From contig NZ_KV825615.1 of NCBI RefSeq assembly GCF_001831515.1, positions 79,014 through 143,013 on the forward strand: a stretch of 64,000 nt of DNA, in the 5' to 3' direction. The notes below the pieces were generated by a model that worked only from the letters and a program-made list of their open reading frames with translations, searched no databases and was not told the DNA's origin. The DNA is from Corynebacterium sp. HMSC074A01. GTDB taxonomy: Bacteria > Actinomycetota > Actinomycetes > Mycobacteriales > Mycobacteriaceae. This document shows positions 42,810 through 52,005 of this stretch, piece by piece (the first letter of the stretch is position 1; every line of letters begins with the position of its first letter). A program made the position numbers and the translations under genes.

Positions 42810-43589
42810 ATGAAGATCGCGGCCTTTGACTTCGACGGCACTCTCCACCACCCCGGCGACCCCAACGGCGGCTTCAACCCCGCAGACCTCGCCGCCATCC
42901 AGGCCTGGCGCGAGGCCGGCCACCTCGCCATCTCCGCAACCGGCCGCTCCCGCTCCGCCCTGGCGTACGGGCTGCGCGGCAGCGGGCTTTCCTTCGACTA
43001 CCAGGTCCTTTCCAACGGCGCGTCCGCCGCCACTGGCGATAACCGCGAGCTCATCTTCGGCTACACCATCGACACGGACGTGCTCCACAAAGCGATCGAC
43101 GCCTTCGGCGAGCGCGCCGGTCTGGCTGTCTACGGCACGACAATCGGCCCCATCGACGGCGTCTTCGCCGACAACACCGGCGGCATCAGCCACTTCACCG
43201 AGCACTTCACCCCCATGACCCGCGCCGACATCCCGGAGCACGAGTTCGCGGTCGTGCCGCTCTGGGTGCCAGACAACGAGTCGCTGCGCCGCGAGGTCGT
43301 GGCCTGGGCCGAGTCACTTGACGGGGACTACACCGTGGCGCAAAACCAGGAGTACGTGGACATCATGGCCCCGGGCCGCACGAAGGGCTCGGGCGTTATC
43401 GAGCTCATCGAGCGCCTCGGCTTCGACCGCGCCGACGTGGAGCTCTACACCTTCGGCGACTCGTGGAACGACATGTCCATGCACGCCATCGCGGACCACT
43501 CCTACAGCTTCGACCACTCTCCGGCCGACGTCCGCGAGGCCACGGACCACGTGATTAGTCGCGTGGCGGACGCGCTGTCACCGCGGTAG
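42810..43589 (+). CDS. HAD-superfamily (Cof-type) phosphatase
   Basis: A 259-residue cytosolic hydrolase. Motif I DFDGT (Asp7, Asp9), motif II SATGR, a C2 cap domain in the middle, and motif IV FGDSWNDMSM. Members dephosphorylate sugar phosphates, flavin or PLP intermediates; substrate not evident. Leaderless start. The 3' end overlaps the convergent sucrase/ferredoxin-like gene by 35 bases. Confidence 0.9.
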   Translation: MKIAAFDFDGTLHHPGDPNGGFNPADLAAIQAWREAGHLAISATGRSRSALAYGLRGSGLSFDYQVLSNGASAATGDNRELIFGYTIDTDVLHKAIDAFGERAGLAVYGTTIGPIDGVFADNTGGISHFTEHFTPMTRADIPEHEFAVVPLWVPDNESLRREVVAWAESLDGDYTVAQNQEYVDIMAPGRTKGSGVIELIERLGFDRADVELYTFGDSWNDMSMHAIADHSYSFDHSPADVREATDHVISRVADALSPR

Positions 43590-44487
43590 GCACCCAGCTC
43601 TCGTCGGTCTTCGCGGGCTTGCCACACGAGGGCACGACCCCGGCGACCTCTTTGCGCGCCAGTTCCACGGTGTATGAGGCCCCCTGCTTATCGACGCGCA
43701 CATATCCCCCATCACCCGCCACCGCCACATCCGTGACTTCCAACTCGCCGTAGCGCACCTGCTCGCCCGCACGCGACAGTTCGGCGGCGACCGCTACCTC
43801 GGCGGCCTGGGCGGGCGCGCTGAGTGTGCCGCGGCCGCGGTTGCCGGGCACGAAGTACTCGCCGCGCAGCGCTGCCTCCAGCATGGCGTCGGTGGCCTCG
43901 AACGTCATCCGGCCGAAGCTGTAGGCCCAGGGCAGAAGCAGCATCGTCGGGGCGAAGCGGTGGCCCTTGATGTGCGAGGTCTCCCACACCACGTCGTTGC
44001 CCTGGCCGAATGGGTACTTCTCCACCAGCTTGTTCACCAGGCTGCGGCCCTTCACCGCGCAGCAGCGGTCACGCTTGGCGTGCGTGCACACGAGCAGCAG
44101 CGGCTTGGTGCGCGCTACCGCGCCTTCGTTTTTGCCGGGGCCAGACAGGTCGAGCGCCAACAGTTCTTCGGGCGCGTCGATGTGCATAACCTCGGTCGCG
44201 CCCTCCTCAGCGAAGACGAGGTAGACGTGGTGGTCCTCGATCTGGCGACCCTCGCGCGTTGGGTGGCGGATGAGCAGCAGGGAGGCGTCGTACTCGGCCA
44301 GGTGCGCCTTGAGTTTCTCGGTGAGCTCCTCCCCGAGCGTGCCGCCGTCGAGGACGTCGTGGGTCCAGGCGTGCGGCCACTCGAAAAGCACGTACGTCGA
44401 ACCCGGCTTCGCGGTGCCGGGCAGCGACTCAACCTGGACGTCGGAGCAGAACACGTCCGGTGCGCTGGTCAAAGTTTCCTCACTCAT
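43555..44487 (-). CDS. Sucrase/ferredoxin-like family protein
   Basis: A 310-residue cytosolic protein of the Suc_Fer-like family with a thioredoxin-like ferredoxin module. Likely cluster or metal ligands are in CTHAKRDRCCAVKG and HIKGHRF; a further Cys is in PSCGKP. The molecular role is poorly known. Start at ATG 44487 (MSEETL) is supported by TATGGT seven bases upstream. Contains one CGTCGATAAGC copy. Overlaps the convergent HAD gene by 35 bases. Confidence 0.87.
   Translation of the reverse strand: MSEETLTSAPDVFCSDVQVESLPGTAKPGSTYVLFEWPHAWTHDVLDGGTLGEELTEKLKAHLAEYDASLLLIRHPTREGRQIEDHHVYLVFAEEGATEVMHIDAPEELLALDLSGPGKNEGAVARTKPLLLVCTHAKRDRCCAVKGRSLVNKLVEKYPFGQGNDVVWETSHIKGHRFAPTMLLLPWAYSFGRMTFEATDAMLEAALRGEYFVPGNRGRGTLSAPAQAAEVAVAAELSRAGEQVRYGELEVTDVAVAGDGGYVRVDKQGASYTVELARKEVAGVVPSCGKPAKTDESWVPTAVTARPPRD
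43686..43696 (-). repeat. Iterated 11-mer CGTCGATAAGC, copy 6
   Basis: Perfect copy on the coding strand of the sucrase/ferredoxin-like gene; codons Arg-Val-Asp-Lys-Gln. Confidence 0.7.
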
Positions 44488-44494
44488 GCCCACC

Positions 44495-44500
44495 ACCATA
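44495..44500 (-). promoter_or_regulatory. -10 box of the sucrase/ferredoxin-like gene
   Basis: TATGGT on the minus strand, seven bases before ATG 44487. Confidence 0.45.
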
Positions 44501-44516
44501 CAACCTTTAGGGTGCC

Positions 44517-46046
44517 CTAATACACAGCCTCGACGCGCCAGCTGCGCCGGGTCCACACCAGCAGCCATGCCTCCACCCCACGGTCCGATTCGCCCACGAC
44601 CTGGAGGCGTGCCACGCGCTGGCCGGACGCGCCCCACCAGCCCTCGTCCACGGGCCAGGGGCCGGCCCAGCCCGTGACCAGATACTTGTGCGCGCCCCAG
44701 GCCAGCGCGTAGGGGTCGGCGGACAGGAGGGCTTCGGCGGTGACGGTGATGGGGTTCGCGTGGGCGTCGATAAGCATGATGCGCGAAGCCGGGTGGTCGA
44801 TGCCGCCGCCGAGGCGGGCGGGCAGCGGTGCGGGGATCGCGCCCGGCCAGGGCTGGGCGGCGGTGGCGGGCGGCTGCTCGCCGAAGGGGGAAAACGCGAT
44901 GCGCTCGGCCACGCCGCGGCCGCCGACGGCGCGCGGCTGCACCACCGCGTCGATGCCCAGCTGGGACTGCACGCGCTCGATGACGCGGCGGGCCCCGTCG
45001 CCCGCGCTGCTGCGGAAGAGCTCGCGCTCCTCGGGGATGGACAGCTCGAGTGGCTCCAAGATGAGCGAGGTGATCGCGCCGGCGCCGCCGCGGGTGAGCC
45101 AGCCGTCGAGCTGCCAGCGGACGCGGTCTGCGGTCGCGGACTCGGAAAGCGCCTCGCGGGTGCGCCAGACGCGTTCGACGCGCTCGCCGGTGGCCAGCTC
45201 CGCGATCACCTTCAGGCGCAGGCAACTGGCTCCGCGCTCGGCGAGCTTTTCGTGCAGCGTGGCGGCGAGCGCGCGGGCGGCGAAGGCGGCGGCGTCGACG
45301 CGTTCGATCGCATCCTCCGGGGTGAGCCCGACCGCGAGATCCGCGGCCGGGAGTTCGGGCGCGACGCGGCGATCCGGGGCAGCGCGCGCGATGCGGTGGA
45401 TGCGCATCCCGCCGGCACCGAAGCGGGTGGTCACCGCCTGCGGCGGCAGCTGCGCGAGCTGGCCTAACGTAGCAATCCCCAGCTGGCCGAGCGCGTTGAC
45501 GGTCGCGATATCCGCCCCGAGTGCCACCTCTGCAACCAGGACGCTCAGCGGTTGTTCGGCCAAGAACTGTGCGGAGGCCTCCGGTGCGACGAGCTGGGAG
45601 CTGCGGGTGGCGATCACGGCGGTGGCCAGCTCGTCGGCCGCGCCCGCGAAGGCCTCGATGCCGCTGCGCTGGGCGGCGTCTAACAGCATCTCCAGCGCCG
45701 TGTCCTCGTCCCCGTGGAAGCGGGCCGCGGCCTGCAGGTCCACCGCGACGAGTCCGGGGCGTAGGACCTCGACGGAGGCGGCGACGTCGTCAAGACTGCC
45801 GGCGAGCGCGGCGAACATGCGCCCGTCGCGGTCCGGGTTGTCGTCGACCACCGTCAGCTCGGGCGCAAGCGCCTGGGCGTTGCGCACCCGCATCCCGCGG
45901 CGCACCCCCGCCCGGCGCGCGGCCTGGGAGCAGACCTTGATCCGGTGCTGGGCGGCAATCGCCACCGGCTCGCACAACGCATCGCCTGCGTCCAGGGTGG
46001 CGGCTTGCACGGGCCAGTCGGGGAACCACAGCGCCGCCACCCGCAT
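44517..46046 (-). CDS. imuB: ImuB, Y-family polymerase-like mutasome subunit
   Basis: A 509-residue protein with Y-family polymerase architecture (N-terminal LWFPDWPVQAATL, then ALGQLGIATLGQLAQLP helix-hairpin-helix and a little-finger-like part) but without the acidic catalytic residues of true Y polymerases; ImuB acts as the adaptor linking DnaE2 to the sliding clamp. ATG directly follows the imuA' stop (TAAATG), so the two are one operon. dnaE2 lies about 7 kb to the left. Confidence 0.92.
   Translation of the reverse strand: MRVAALWFPDWPVQAATLDAGDALCEPVAIAAQHRIKVCSQAARRAGVRRGMRVRNAQALAPELTVVDDNPDRDGRMFAALAGSLDDVAASVEVLRPGLVAVDLQAAARFHGDEDTALEMLLDAAQRSGIEAFAGAADELATAVIATRSSQLVAPEASAQFLAEQPLSVLVAEVALGADIATVNALGQLGIATLGQLAQLPPQAVTTRFGAGGMRIHRIARAAPDRRVAPELPAADLAVGLTPEDAIERVDAAAFAARALAATLHEKLAERGASCLRLKVIAELATGERVERVWRTREALSESATADRVRWQLDGWLTRGGAGAITSLILEPLELSIPEERELFRSSAGDGARRVIERVQSQLGIDAVVQPRAVGGRGVAERIAFSPFGEQPPATAAQPWPGAIPAPLPARLGGGIDHPASRIMLIDAHANPITVTAEALLSADPYALAWGAHKYLVTGWAGPWPVDEGWWGASGQRVARLQVVGESDRGVEAWLLVWTRRSWRVEAVY
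44765..44775 (+). repeat. Iterated 11-mer CGTCGATAAGC, copy 7
   Basis: Perfect copy in imuB; the coding strand reads Leu-Ile-Asp-Ala. Confidence 0.7.
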
Positions 46047-46748
46047 TTAGGGCACCGCCTTCAGGTGGCGCTCGACCACGGCCTCGCGCACCGGCCCAGT
46101 ACCGAGCGTGAGCGTTGCCGTCGCGCCCGGCCAGCCCTTCGCGGTAGCGCGCACGCGCACGTCGATCCCCCGGATGCGCCCTGTGCCCCGACCGATGCCG
46201 TGGAATTGCGCGACCTGCCCGCTGATGCGCAGCGCGGGCGAGGGCACGGCCACGTTGACCGCCGCGAGTGCCGCATTACCCTTGCGTAGCCGCGCGAGCA
46301 GCGGCCGGGCACGCACGGGGCTTAAGCGCAGCTCCGTCCGGGTGCGCAGCACCACCAGGTCAAGGCCTTCGGCGAGCACACCGGCAACGGTAAGGTCCTC
46401 GATGCCCGGCTCCGGCACCGCGATGACCCGCTCGAGCGCGCCCGCCGACATGCCCGCATACGACAGTTCGGGCCACCCGATCACGCCCACGGTCCCGCCC
46501 TTCCCGGCGACGCGGTCGAGCAGCTCGACCACCAGCGCGGGCGTGTCGCTCACCTGTGTGACAGCGCGGCGCGGCAAGCCCCCACCCGGCAGCACCTGCG
46601 CCAGCCCGCCGTCCACGGAAAGTACACCCTCGCCCGCCACGACCTGCGGCGCAGCCTCGCCACCCAGCTCCGCCATCCGGGCGCGTAGCTGGGCGATCTG
46701 GGCATGCCGGTCTCCGCCAGCAGCCTGTCGAATAGGTGTTCCGTTCAC
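46047..46748 (-). CDS. imuA: ImuA', RecA-like mutasome accessory protein
   Basis: A ~233-residue protein resembling RecA/SulA-like ImuA': GLAQVLPGGGLPRRAVTQV in the position of a degenerate Walker A region, GGTVGVIGWPELSYAGM and the C-terminal GATATLTLGTGPVREAVVERHL. In mycobacteria it works with ImuB and DnaE2 in lesion bypass. GTG 46748 was chosen: a CATACT box lies seven bases upstream and the longer frame begins with sequence unlike the family. imuB follows directly. Confidence 0.82.
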   Translation of the reverse strand: MNGTPIRQAAGGDRHAQIAQLRARMAELGGEAAPQVVAGEGVLSVDGGLAQVLPGGGLPRRAVTQVSDTPALVVELLDRVAGKGGTVGVIGWPELSYAGMSAGALERVIAVPEPGIEDLTVAGVLAEGLDLVVLRTRTELRLSPVRARPLLARLRKGNAALAAVNVAVPSPALRISGQVAQFHGIGRGTGRIRGIDVRVRATAKGWPGATATLTLGTGPVREAVVERHLKAVP

Positions 46749-46823
46749 ACCGAACAGTATGCACCCCACCCCGAACACGAGCAACCACCAAGGTCGCAAG
46801 CACTTTCGAACGCGCGAGCTTTC

Positions 46824-46834
46824 GCTTATCGACG
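46824..46834 (-). repeat. Iterated 11-mer CGTCGATAAGC, copy 8
   Basis: Perfect copy in the 114-base divergent gap between imuA' and the small membrane protein gene. Confidence 0.7.
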
Positions 46835-46848
46835 CCACGCCCACCTGC

Positions 46849-46854
46849 TACAGT
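46849..46854 (+). promoter_or_regulatory. -10 box of the small membrane protein gene (leaderless)
   Basis: TACAGT, eight bases before ATG 46863. Confidence 0.5.
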
Positions 46855-46862
46855 AACTGCCC

Positions 46863-47270
46863 ATGATGCCCGCCGACATCCGCTCCCGTGTCACCCCCAT
46901 CCCGACCCCGCTTGCCGTCCGCGCCGCGGGCGCCGCCGGGGCGGCGGGCTCGGTCGCCGTCATGGCCTCTGCTGCCCCGATCGCGGTCCGGGCAGGGCTT
47001 GCGCTCGTGTGCATCGCGGTCGCGCTCGGGGTGACGTTTGCGCACCCCTACCGGCGCGAGATGCGTGAGTACGCGGCGCGGAAGGGGGCGTCCACGGTGG
47101 CGTCGATAAGCATGCTCGTGCCGCTGATGCTGTGGTGGCTGCTGCTCATGCTCGCGCCACTTGCGCAGTGGCCCACGTGGGGCGCGCTGGTTGCGTTCGT
47201 GGGGCTGTTCGCGCTCGCGTGGCTGCTGTTTCCGCACGTCGACGGGTCGCGGCGGCTCGCCTACGCTTAA
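46863..47270 (+). CDS. Small membrane protein, function unknown
   Basis: 135 residues with about four hydrophobic helices (two between residues 18 and 60, two between 82 and 126) and a short basic loop HPYRREMREYAARKG between them. No family recognised. Its TAA stop shares TTAA (47267-47270) with the stop of the convergent response regulator gene. Copy 9 of the 11-mer lies inside and uses the rare ATA codon. Confidence 0.7.
   Translation: MMPADIRSRVTPIPTPLAVRAAGAAGAAGSVAVMASAAPIAVRAGLALVCIAVALGVTFAHPYRREMREYAARKGASTVASISMLVPLMLWWLLLMLAPLAQWPTWGALVAFVGLFALAWLLFPHVDGSRRLAYA
47101..47111 (+). repeat. Iterated 11-mer CGTCGATAAGC, copy 9
   Basis: Perfect copy on the coding strand of the small membrane protein gene; codons Ala-Ser-Ile-Ser-Met with rare ATA. 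Confidence 0.7.
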
Positions 47271-47935
47271 TCCAGATCGCGGTCCGCGGCCCAGCGGGTG
47301 AGCTGGTGGCGGTTGGAGGTCTGCGTCTTGCGCAGGATATTCGACGCGTGCGTTTCCACCGTCTTCACCGAGATGAACAGCTGCTTGCCAATCTCCTTGT
47401 AGGTGTAGCCACGCGCGAGCAAGCGTAGAACCTCGAGCTCGCGGCGGGTCAGCGCGTCGACGGCCGGGTCTTCCACCTTGACCGGCTCGCCCGCCGGGTC
47501 CTCGACCACCCCACCGGAGGCGAAGGCGTCGAGGACGAAGCCGGCCAGGCGCGGCGAGAAGTACGCATCCCCGCCGTGGACGCGGGCGACGGCCTCGGCA
47601 AGCTCCGCGCCGTCGATGTTCTTGGTCACGTAGCCGCGGGCACCGGCGCGGATGAGCGCGATCACGTCCTCGGCAGCGTCGGACACGCTGAGGCACAGAA
47701 ACTTCACGCCCGCGTCTTCCTGTTGCACAGTGCGCAGGACCGCCAGGCCGCCGCCGTCGGGCATATGCACATCGAGCAGCACGACGTCCGGCGCGGTTTC
47801 ACGGATGCCCTCGACCGCGTCGGCGACGGTGCCGGCCTCGCCGACGATGTCAACGCTGTCGGTCTTCTCCGCCAGCTCGGCGCGCACGCCGGCGCGGAAG
47901 ACGGAGTGGTCATCAACGAGAAAGACGCGAACCAT
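47267..47935 (-). CDS. esrR: EsrR-like NarL/LuxR-family response regulator
   Basis: A 222-residue regulator: receiver domain with acidic pocket VDDH and phospho-acceptor Asp55 (LLDVHMPDGG), and a C-terminal LuxR-type HTH (LTRRELEVLRLLARGYTYKEIGKQLFISVKTVETH). Position next to a PspC-domain sensor kinase and a divergent PspC/LiaF-like membrane protein matches the EsrISR envelope-stress system of C. glutamicum. ATG 47935 is preferred over 47941 because TAGCCT lies seven bases before it; the box overlaps the esrS stop. Confidence 0.87.
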   Translation of the reverse strand: MVRVFLVDDHSVFRAGVRAELAEKTDSVDIVGEAGTVADAVEGIRETAPDVVLLDVHMPDGGGLAVLRTVQQEDAGVKFLCLSVSDAAEDVIALIRAGARGYVTKNIDGAELAEAVARVHGGDAYFSPRLAGFVLDAFASGGVVEDPAGEPVKVEDPAVDALTRRELEVLRLLARGYTYKEIGKQLFISVKTVETHASNILRKTQTSNRHQLTRWAADRDLD

Positions 47936-47942
47936 ACCCATA

Positions 47943-47948
47943 AGGCTA
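47943..47948 (-). promoter_or_regulatory. Possible internal -10 box of esrR
   Basis: TAGCCT on the minus strand, seven bases before ATG 47935, within the esrS stop region; esrR may have its own leaderless transcript. Confidence 0.35.
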
Positions 47949-49160
47949 ACTGGGTGACAGCGTCAGCTCTACTTCTGTGCCCTGACCCGGCGCTGACGTG
48001 ATCCGGGCGGCGCCGCCGGCGCGTGCCATGCGGCCGACGATGGAATCGCGCACCCCGTGGCGGTCCTCGGGGATCGCGTCCTGGTCAAAGCCCACGCCTC
48101 GGTCGCGCACGAACACGCTGAGCTCGCCGCCGAGGTGCTCGGCGTAGACGTCAATTGCTTCAGCGCCGCTGTGCTTGGCGGCGTTGACCATCGCCTCGCG
48201 CGCGGCCAACGCCAGCGGCTCGTTGTCCTCCGTCAGCGCCGGGTCCTCGCCCACCGTCACAGGCCTGATCACCACGCCGAAGGCGTCCTCGACCTCCCCG
48301 GCTGCCAGGTTGAGCGCCTGGAAGAGGGTGGACGGTTGGGCTGCGGCGTGCTCGGAGGCGTCGAAAAGCCAGGCGCGCAGCTCACGCTCCTGGCCACGCG
48401 CAAGGCGGGCGACCTCCTCAGGTCGATCCGCCTGCTTCTGAATCAGCGCGAGGGTCTGCAGCACCGAATCGTGCAGGCGGGCGGCGATCTCCGCGCGCTG
48501 ATCCGCCACCGCCTTCGCCTCGCGCTCCGCAAGCAGCGAGGAGGTCAGGCGCATCAGCAGTGGGATGACCAGCACCGCCACGCCGCACACGGTGACCAGC
48601 ACGGCGACTACCACGCCGGCGATCCCGGCGCTCTCGCCCAACACCGCTATTGCGAGCACCCCGCCCATGACCAGCAACGCGCCCACCGACAAGGTGAGCA
48701 CGTTGGCAGTCGAGCTCATTTCCCGGTCGTAGGCTTGCAGCGCGAGCACCGCACCAACGATGAACAGGCCCACGAAGAACACGACCGAGGTCCCCACGCC
48801 ACTCGACGCCTTCAACGAGACGAGCGCGCCCGCGATCGCCACCACCACCAGCACCAGGTTCACCACGCGTGCCCAGCCCTTCACCTTCGACGGCTCAGGC
48901 GTAACCACGGGTTCATCGTCCGCGGGCTTCGGCTCCAGCGGGGTGGTCATCCACAGCGCCGCGTAGGCCAGCGCGCCGACACCACCTGCAAACGCGCTGA
49001 GGATGAAGAAGAGGCGCACCCAGCGCTCCTCTACCCCGAAATAGCGCGCCAGCCCGGAGGCGATGCCGGCGACCATGAGGTTGCGGCGGCTCCGGGTAAA
49101 GCGCGGGTACAGCGCCGGTGGCTCGGCTGCATATGGGGCGGGTTTCGACATGTCCCTCAT
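47946..49160 (-). CDS. esrS: EsrS-like PspC-domain sensor histidine kinase
   Basis: Membrane sensor kinase of about 404 residues: N-terminal PspC domain (NLMVAGIASGLARYFGV and following helix), four further helices, then HisKA_3 dimerisation helix with the phospho-accepting His in ARLHDSVLQ, and a HATPase domain (AREAMVNAAKHSGA; RDRGVGF). It should phosphorylate EsrR in response to cell-envelope stress. Start is uncertain between ATG 49160 and 49151. The divergent gene at 49274 encodes the presumed inhibitor. Confidence 0.88.
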   Translation of the reverse strand: MRDMSKPAPYAAEPPALYPRFTRSRRNLMVAGIASGLARYFGVEERWVRLFFILSAFAGGVGALAYAALWMTTPLEPKPADDEPVVTPEPSKVKGWARVVNLVLVVVAIAGALVSLKASSGVGTSVVFFVGLFIVGAVLALQAYDREMSSTANVLTLSVGALLVMGGVLAIAVLGESAGIAGVVVAVLVTVCGVAVLVIPLLMRLTSSLLAEREAKAVADQRAEIAARLHDSVLQTLALIQKQADRPEEVARLARGQERELRAWLFDASEHAAAQPSTLFQALNLAAGEVEDAFGVVIRPVTVGEDPALTEDNEPLALAAREAMVNAAKHSGAEAIDVYAEHLGGELSVFVRDRGVGFDQDAIPEDRHGVRDSIVGRMARAGGAARITSAPGQGTEVELTLSPS

Positions 49161-49261
49161 TGTTCCACCCACACCCACAAAGCGAATCGGGGACAACCCT
49201 GAGTTTTACGCACACGCAAAGTTCAGGGCTTTTCCCGATGGTCGCGCCCACGTTTCCCGGC

Positions 49262-49267
49262 GATAAT
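49262..49267 (+). promoter_or_regulatory. -10 box of esrI (leaderless)
   Basis: GATAAT, six bases before ATG 49274. Confidence 0.5.
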
Positions 49268-49273
49268 GGAGGC

Positions 49274-50392
49274 ATGGACACGACGAACACCTTCTCCAAG
49301 ATGTGGGCAACCCGCCCGCCCCGCATCCCGAAGGACCAGGGCGGCAAAGCGGTCATCGCCGGCGTGGCAGAGGGCTTCGGCGCACGCTTCAACATCGACC
49401 CCATCCTCATCCGCATCGCCTTCGTCGCACTCACCCTCTGCTTCGGCGGCGGTATCTTCCTTTACCTGTTGTGCTGGATCAACATGCCCCGCTTCGGCGT
49501 CCCATTCAGCCCTTTGTCCGCCCTGGCGACCGGCGAAGGCAATGTCGCTCGCGAGTCGGAAACGGGCAAGGATGAACGCAGCCTCGCCATCTGGCTTCTG
49601 ATCGGCTTAGTCGTCTTCTTCCCCTCGCTGTCCTACGCCAGCGACGGCACCACCATCTACAGCGCAGCACTCACCTTCGCGCTCTTCGGCCTGGGCTGGT
49701 ACCTGCTCTACCAGCGCTGTCCCGAGCCGCCCGCAGGTCTGCTCGTGCCCCAGCAGGAGCGCCCGCTTAACGACGCCCACCCGTCCCCCACCACCGACTA
49801 CGGCACCAACGCCGGCGCCCCATCCGAGAGCCCCTACGCACAGTCCGCCACCGCGAACCTGAGCACGCCGCCGGACTTCCCGCACCCGTCCACCCCGCCG
49901 GAGTGGGACCCACTGGGCGCGGCGCCAGGTCTGTGGCACCTGCCGGATCCGGCCGAGCCGACGCCGGAACCTGCGCAAACTAAGAAGCGCTACTGGCTTT
50001 GGATCCCTGTCGCTATCGTCGCGACAGCAGCGACCCTGTGGACGATGGCCGTACTTAACTCACTGCGCATCGGCGCAATCGGAGACTACGGGGTTGCAAA
50101 TGTCTCCGCCTACAGCGCGGAGGCTATGCGGGAATACAAGCACAACATCGGCGAGGCTCGGATCGACCTTTCGCGCATCGAGCCGCTCGATGAGCCCGTG
50201 ACAATAGAACTGCGCAACGGCATCGGCAAGATCGACCTCAAACTCCCTAACGACGTCCCGTTCGTGGTCAATTGCGATGCCACCATTGGTAGCGCCAACT
50301 GCCCAGAAGGAAAGCAAAACGCGGACAAGGACGGCGAGCTTCTCACGATTAACGTGAAGCAGCGCATCGGTTCCGTGTCCGCGGATTACTAA
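49274..50392 (+). CDS. esrI: EsrI-like PspC/LiaF-type membrane protein
   Basis: A 372-residue membrane protein: N-terminal PspC domain (GKAVIAGVAEGFGARFNIDPILIRIAF...), two more helices, a long proline-rich cytosolic linker, another helix (~235-255) and an extracytoplasmic LiaF-like/DUF2154 beta domain ending in GSVSADY. This combination matches the inhibitory component of the three-part EsrISR system, which restrains EsrS until the envelope is damaged. Divergent from esrS with 113 bases between. Confidence 0.85.
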   Translation: MDTTNTFSKMWATRPPRIPKDQGGKAVIAGVAEGFGARFNIDPILIRIAFVALTLCFGGGIFLYLLCWINMPRFGVPFSPLSALATGEGNVARESETGKDERSLAIWLLIGLVVFFPSLSYASDGTTIYSAALTFALFGLGWYLLYQRCPEPPAGLLVPQQERPLNDAHPSPTTDYGTNAGAPSESPYAQSATANLSTPPDFPHPSTPPEWDPLGAAPGLWHLPDPAEPTPEPAQTKKRYWLWIPVAIVATAATLWTMAVLNSLRIGAIGDYGVANVSAYSAEAMREYKHNIGEARIDLSRIEPLDEPVTIELRNGIGKIDLKLPNDVPFVVNCDATIGSANCPEGKQNADKDGELLTINVKQRIGSVSADY

Positions 50393-50408
50393 GGGAGGCT
50401 CGCGGGAG

Positions 50409-51962
<1,554 letters not shown>

Positions 51963-51969
51963 GGGACAG

Positions 51970-51975
51970 ATTCTA
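51970..51975 (-). promoter_or_regulatory. -10 box of guaA (leaderless)
   Basis: TAGAAT on the minus strand, seven bases before GTG 51962. Confidence 0.6.
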
Positions 51976-52005
51976 GCCCACTGTCCACTCGCGCGACGAC
52001 GCAGC

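Noticed and set aside
46744..46756. GTTC-N5-GAAC at the imuA' start as an SOS box
   Set aside because: Half-sites are in the opposite order to the Gram-positive LexA site.
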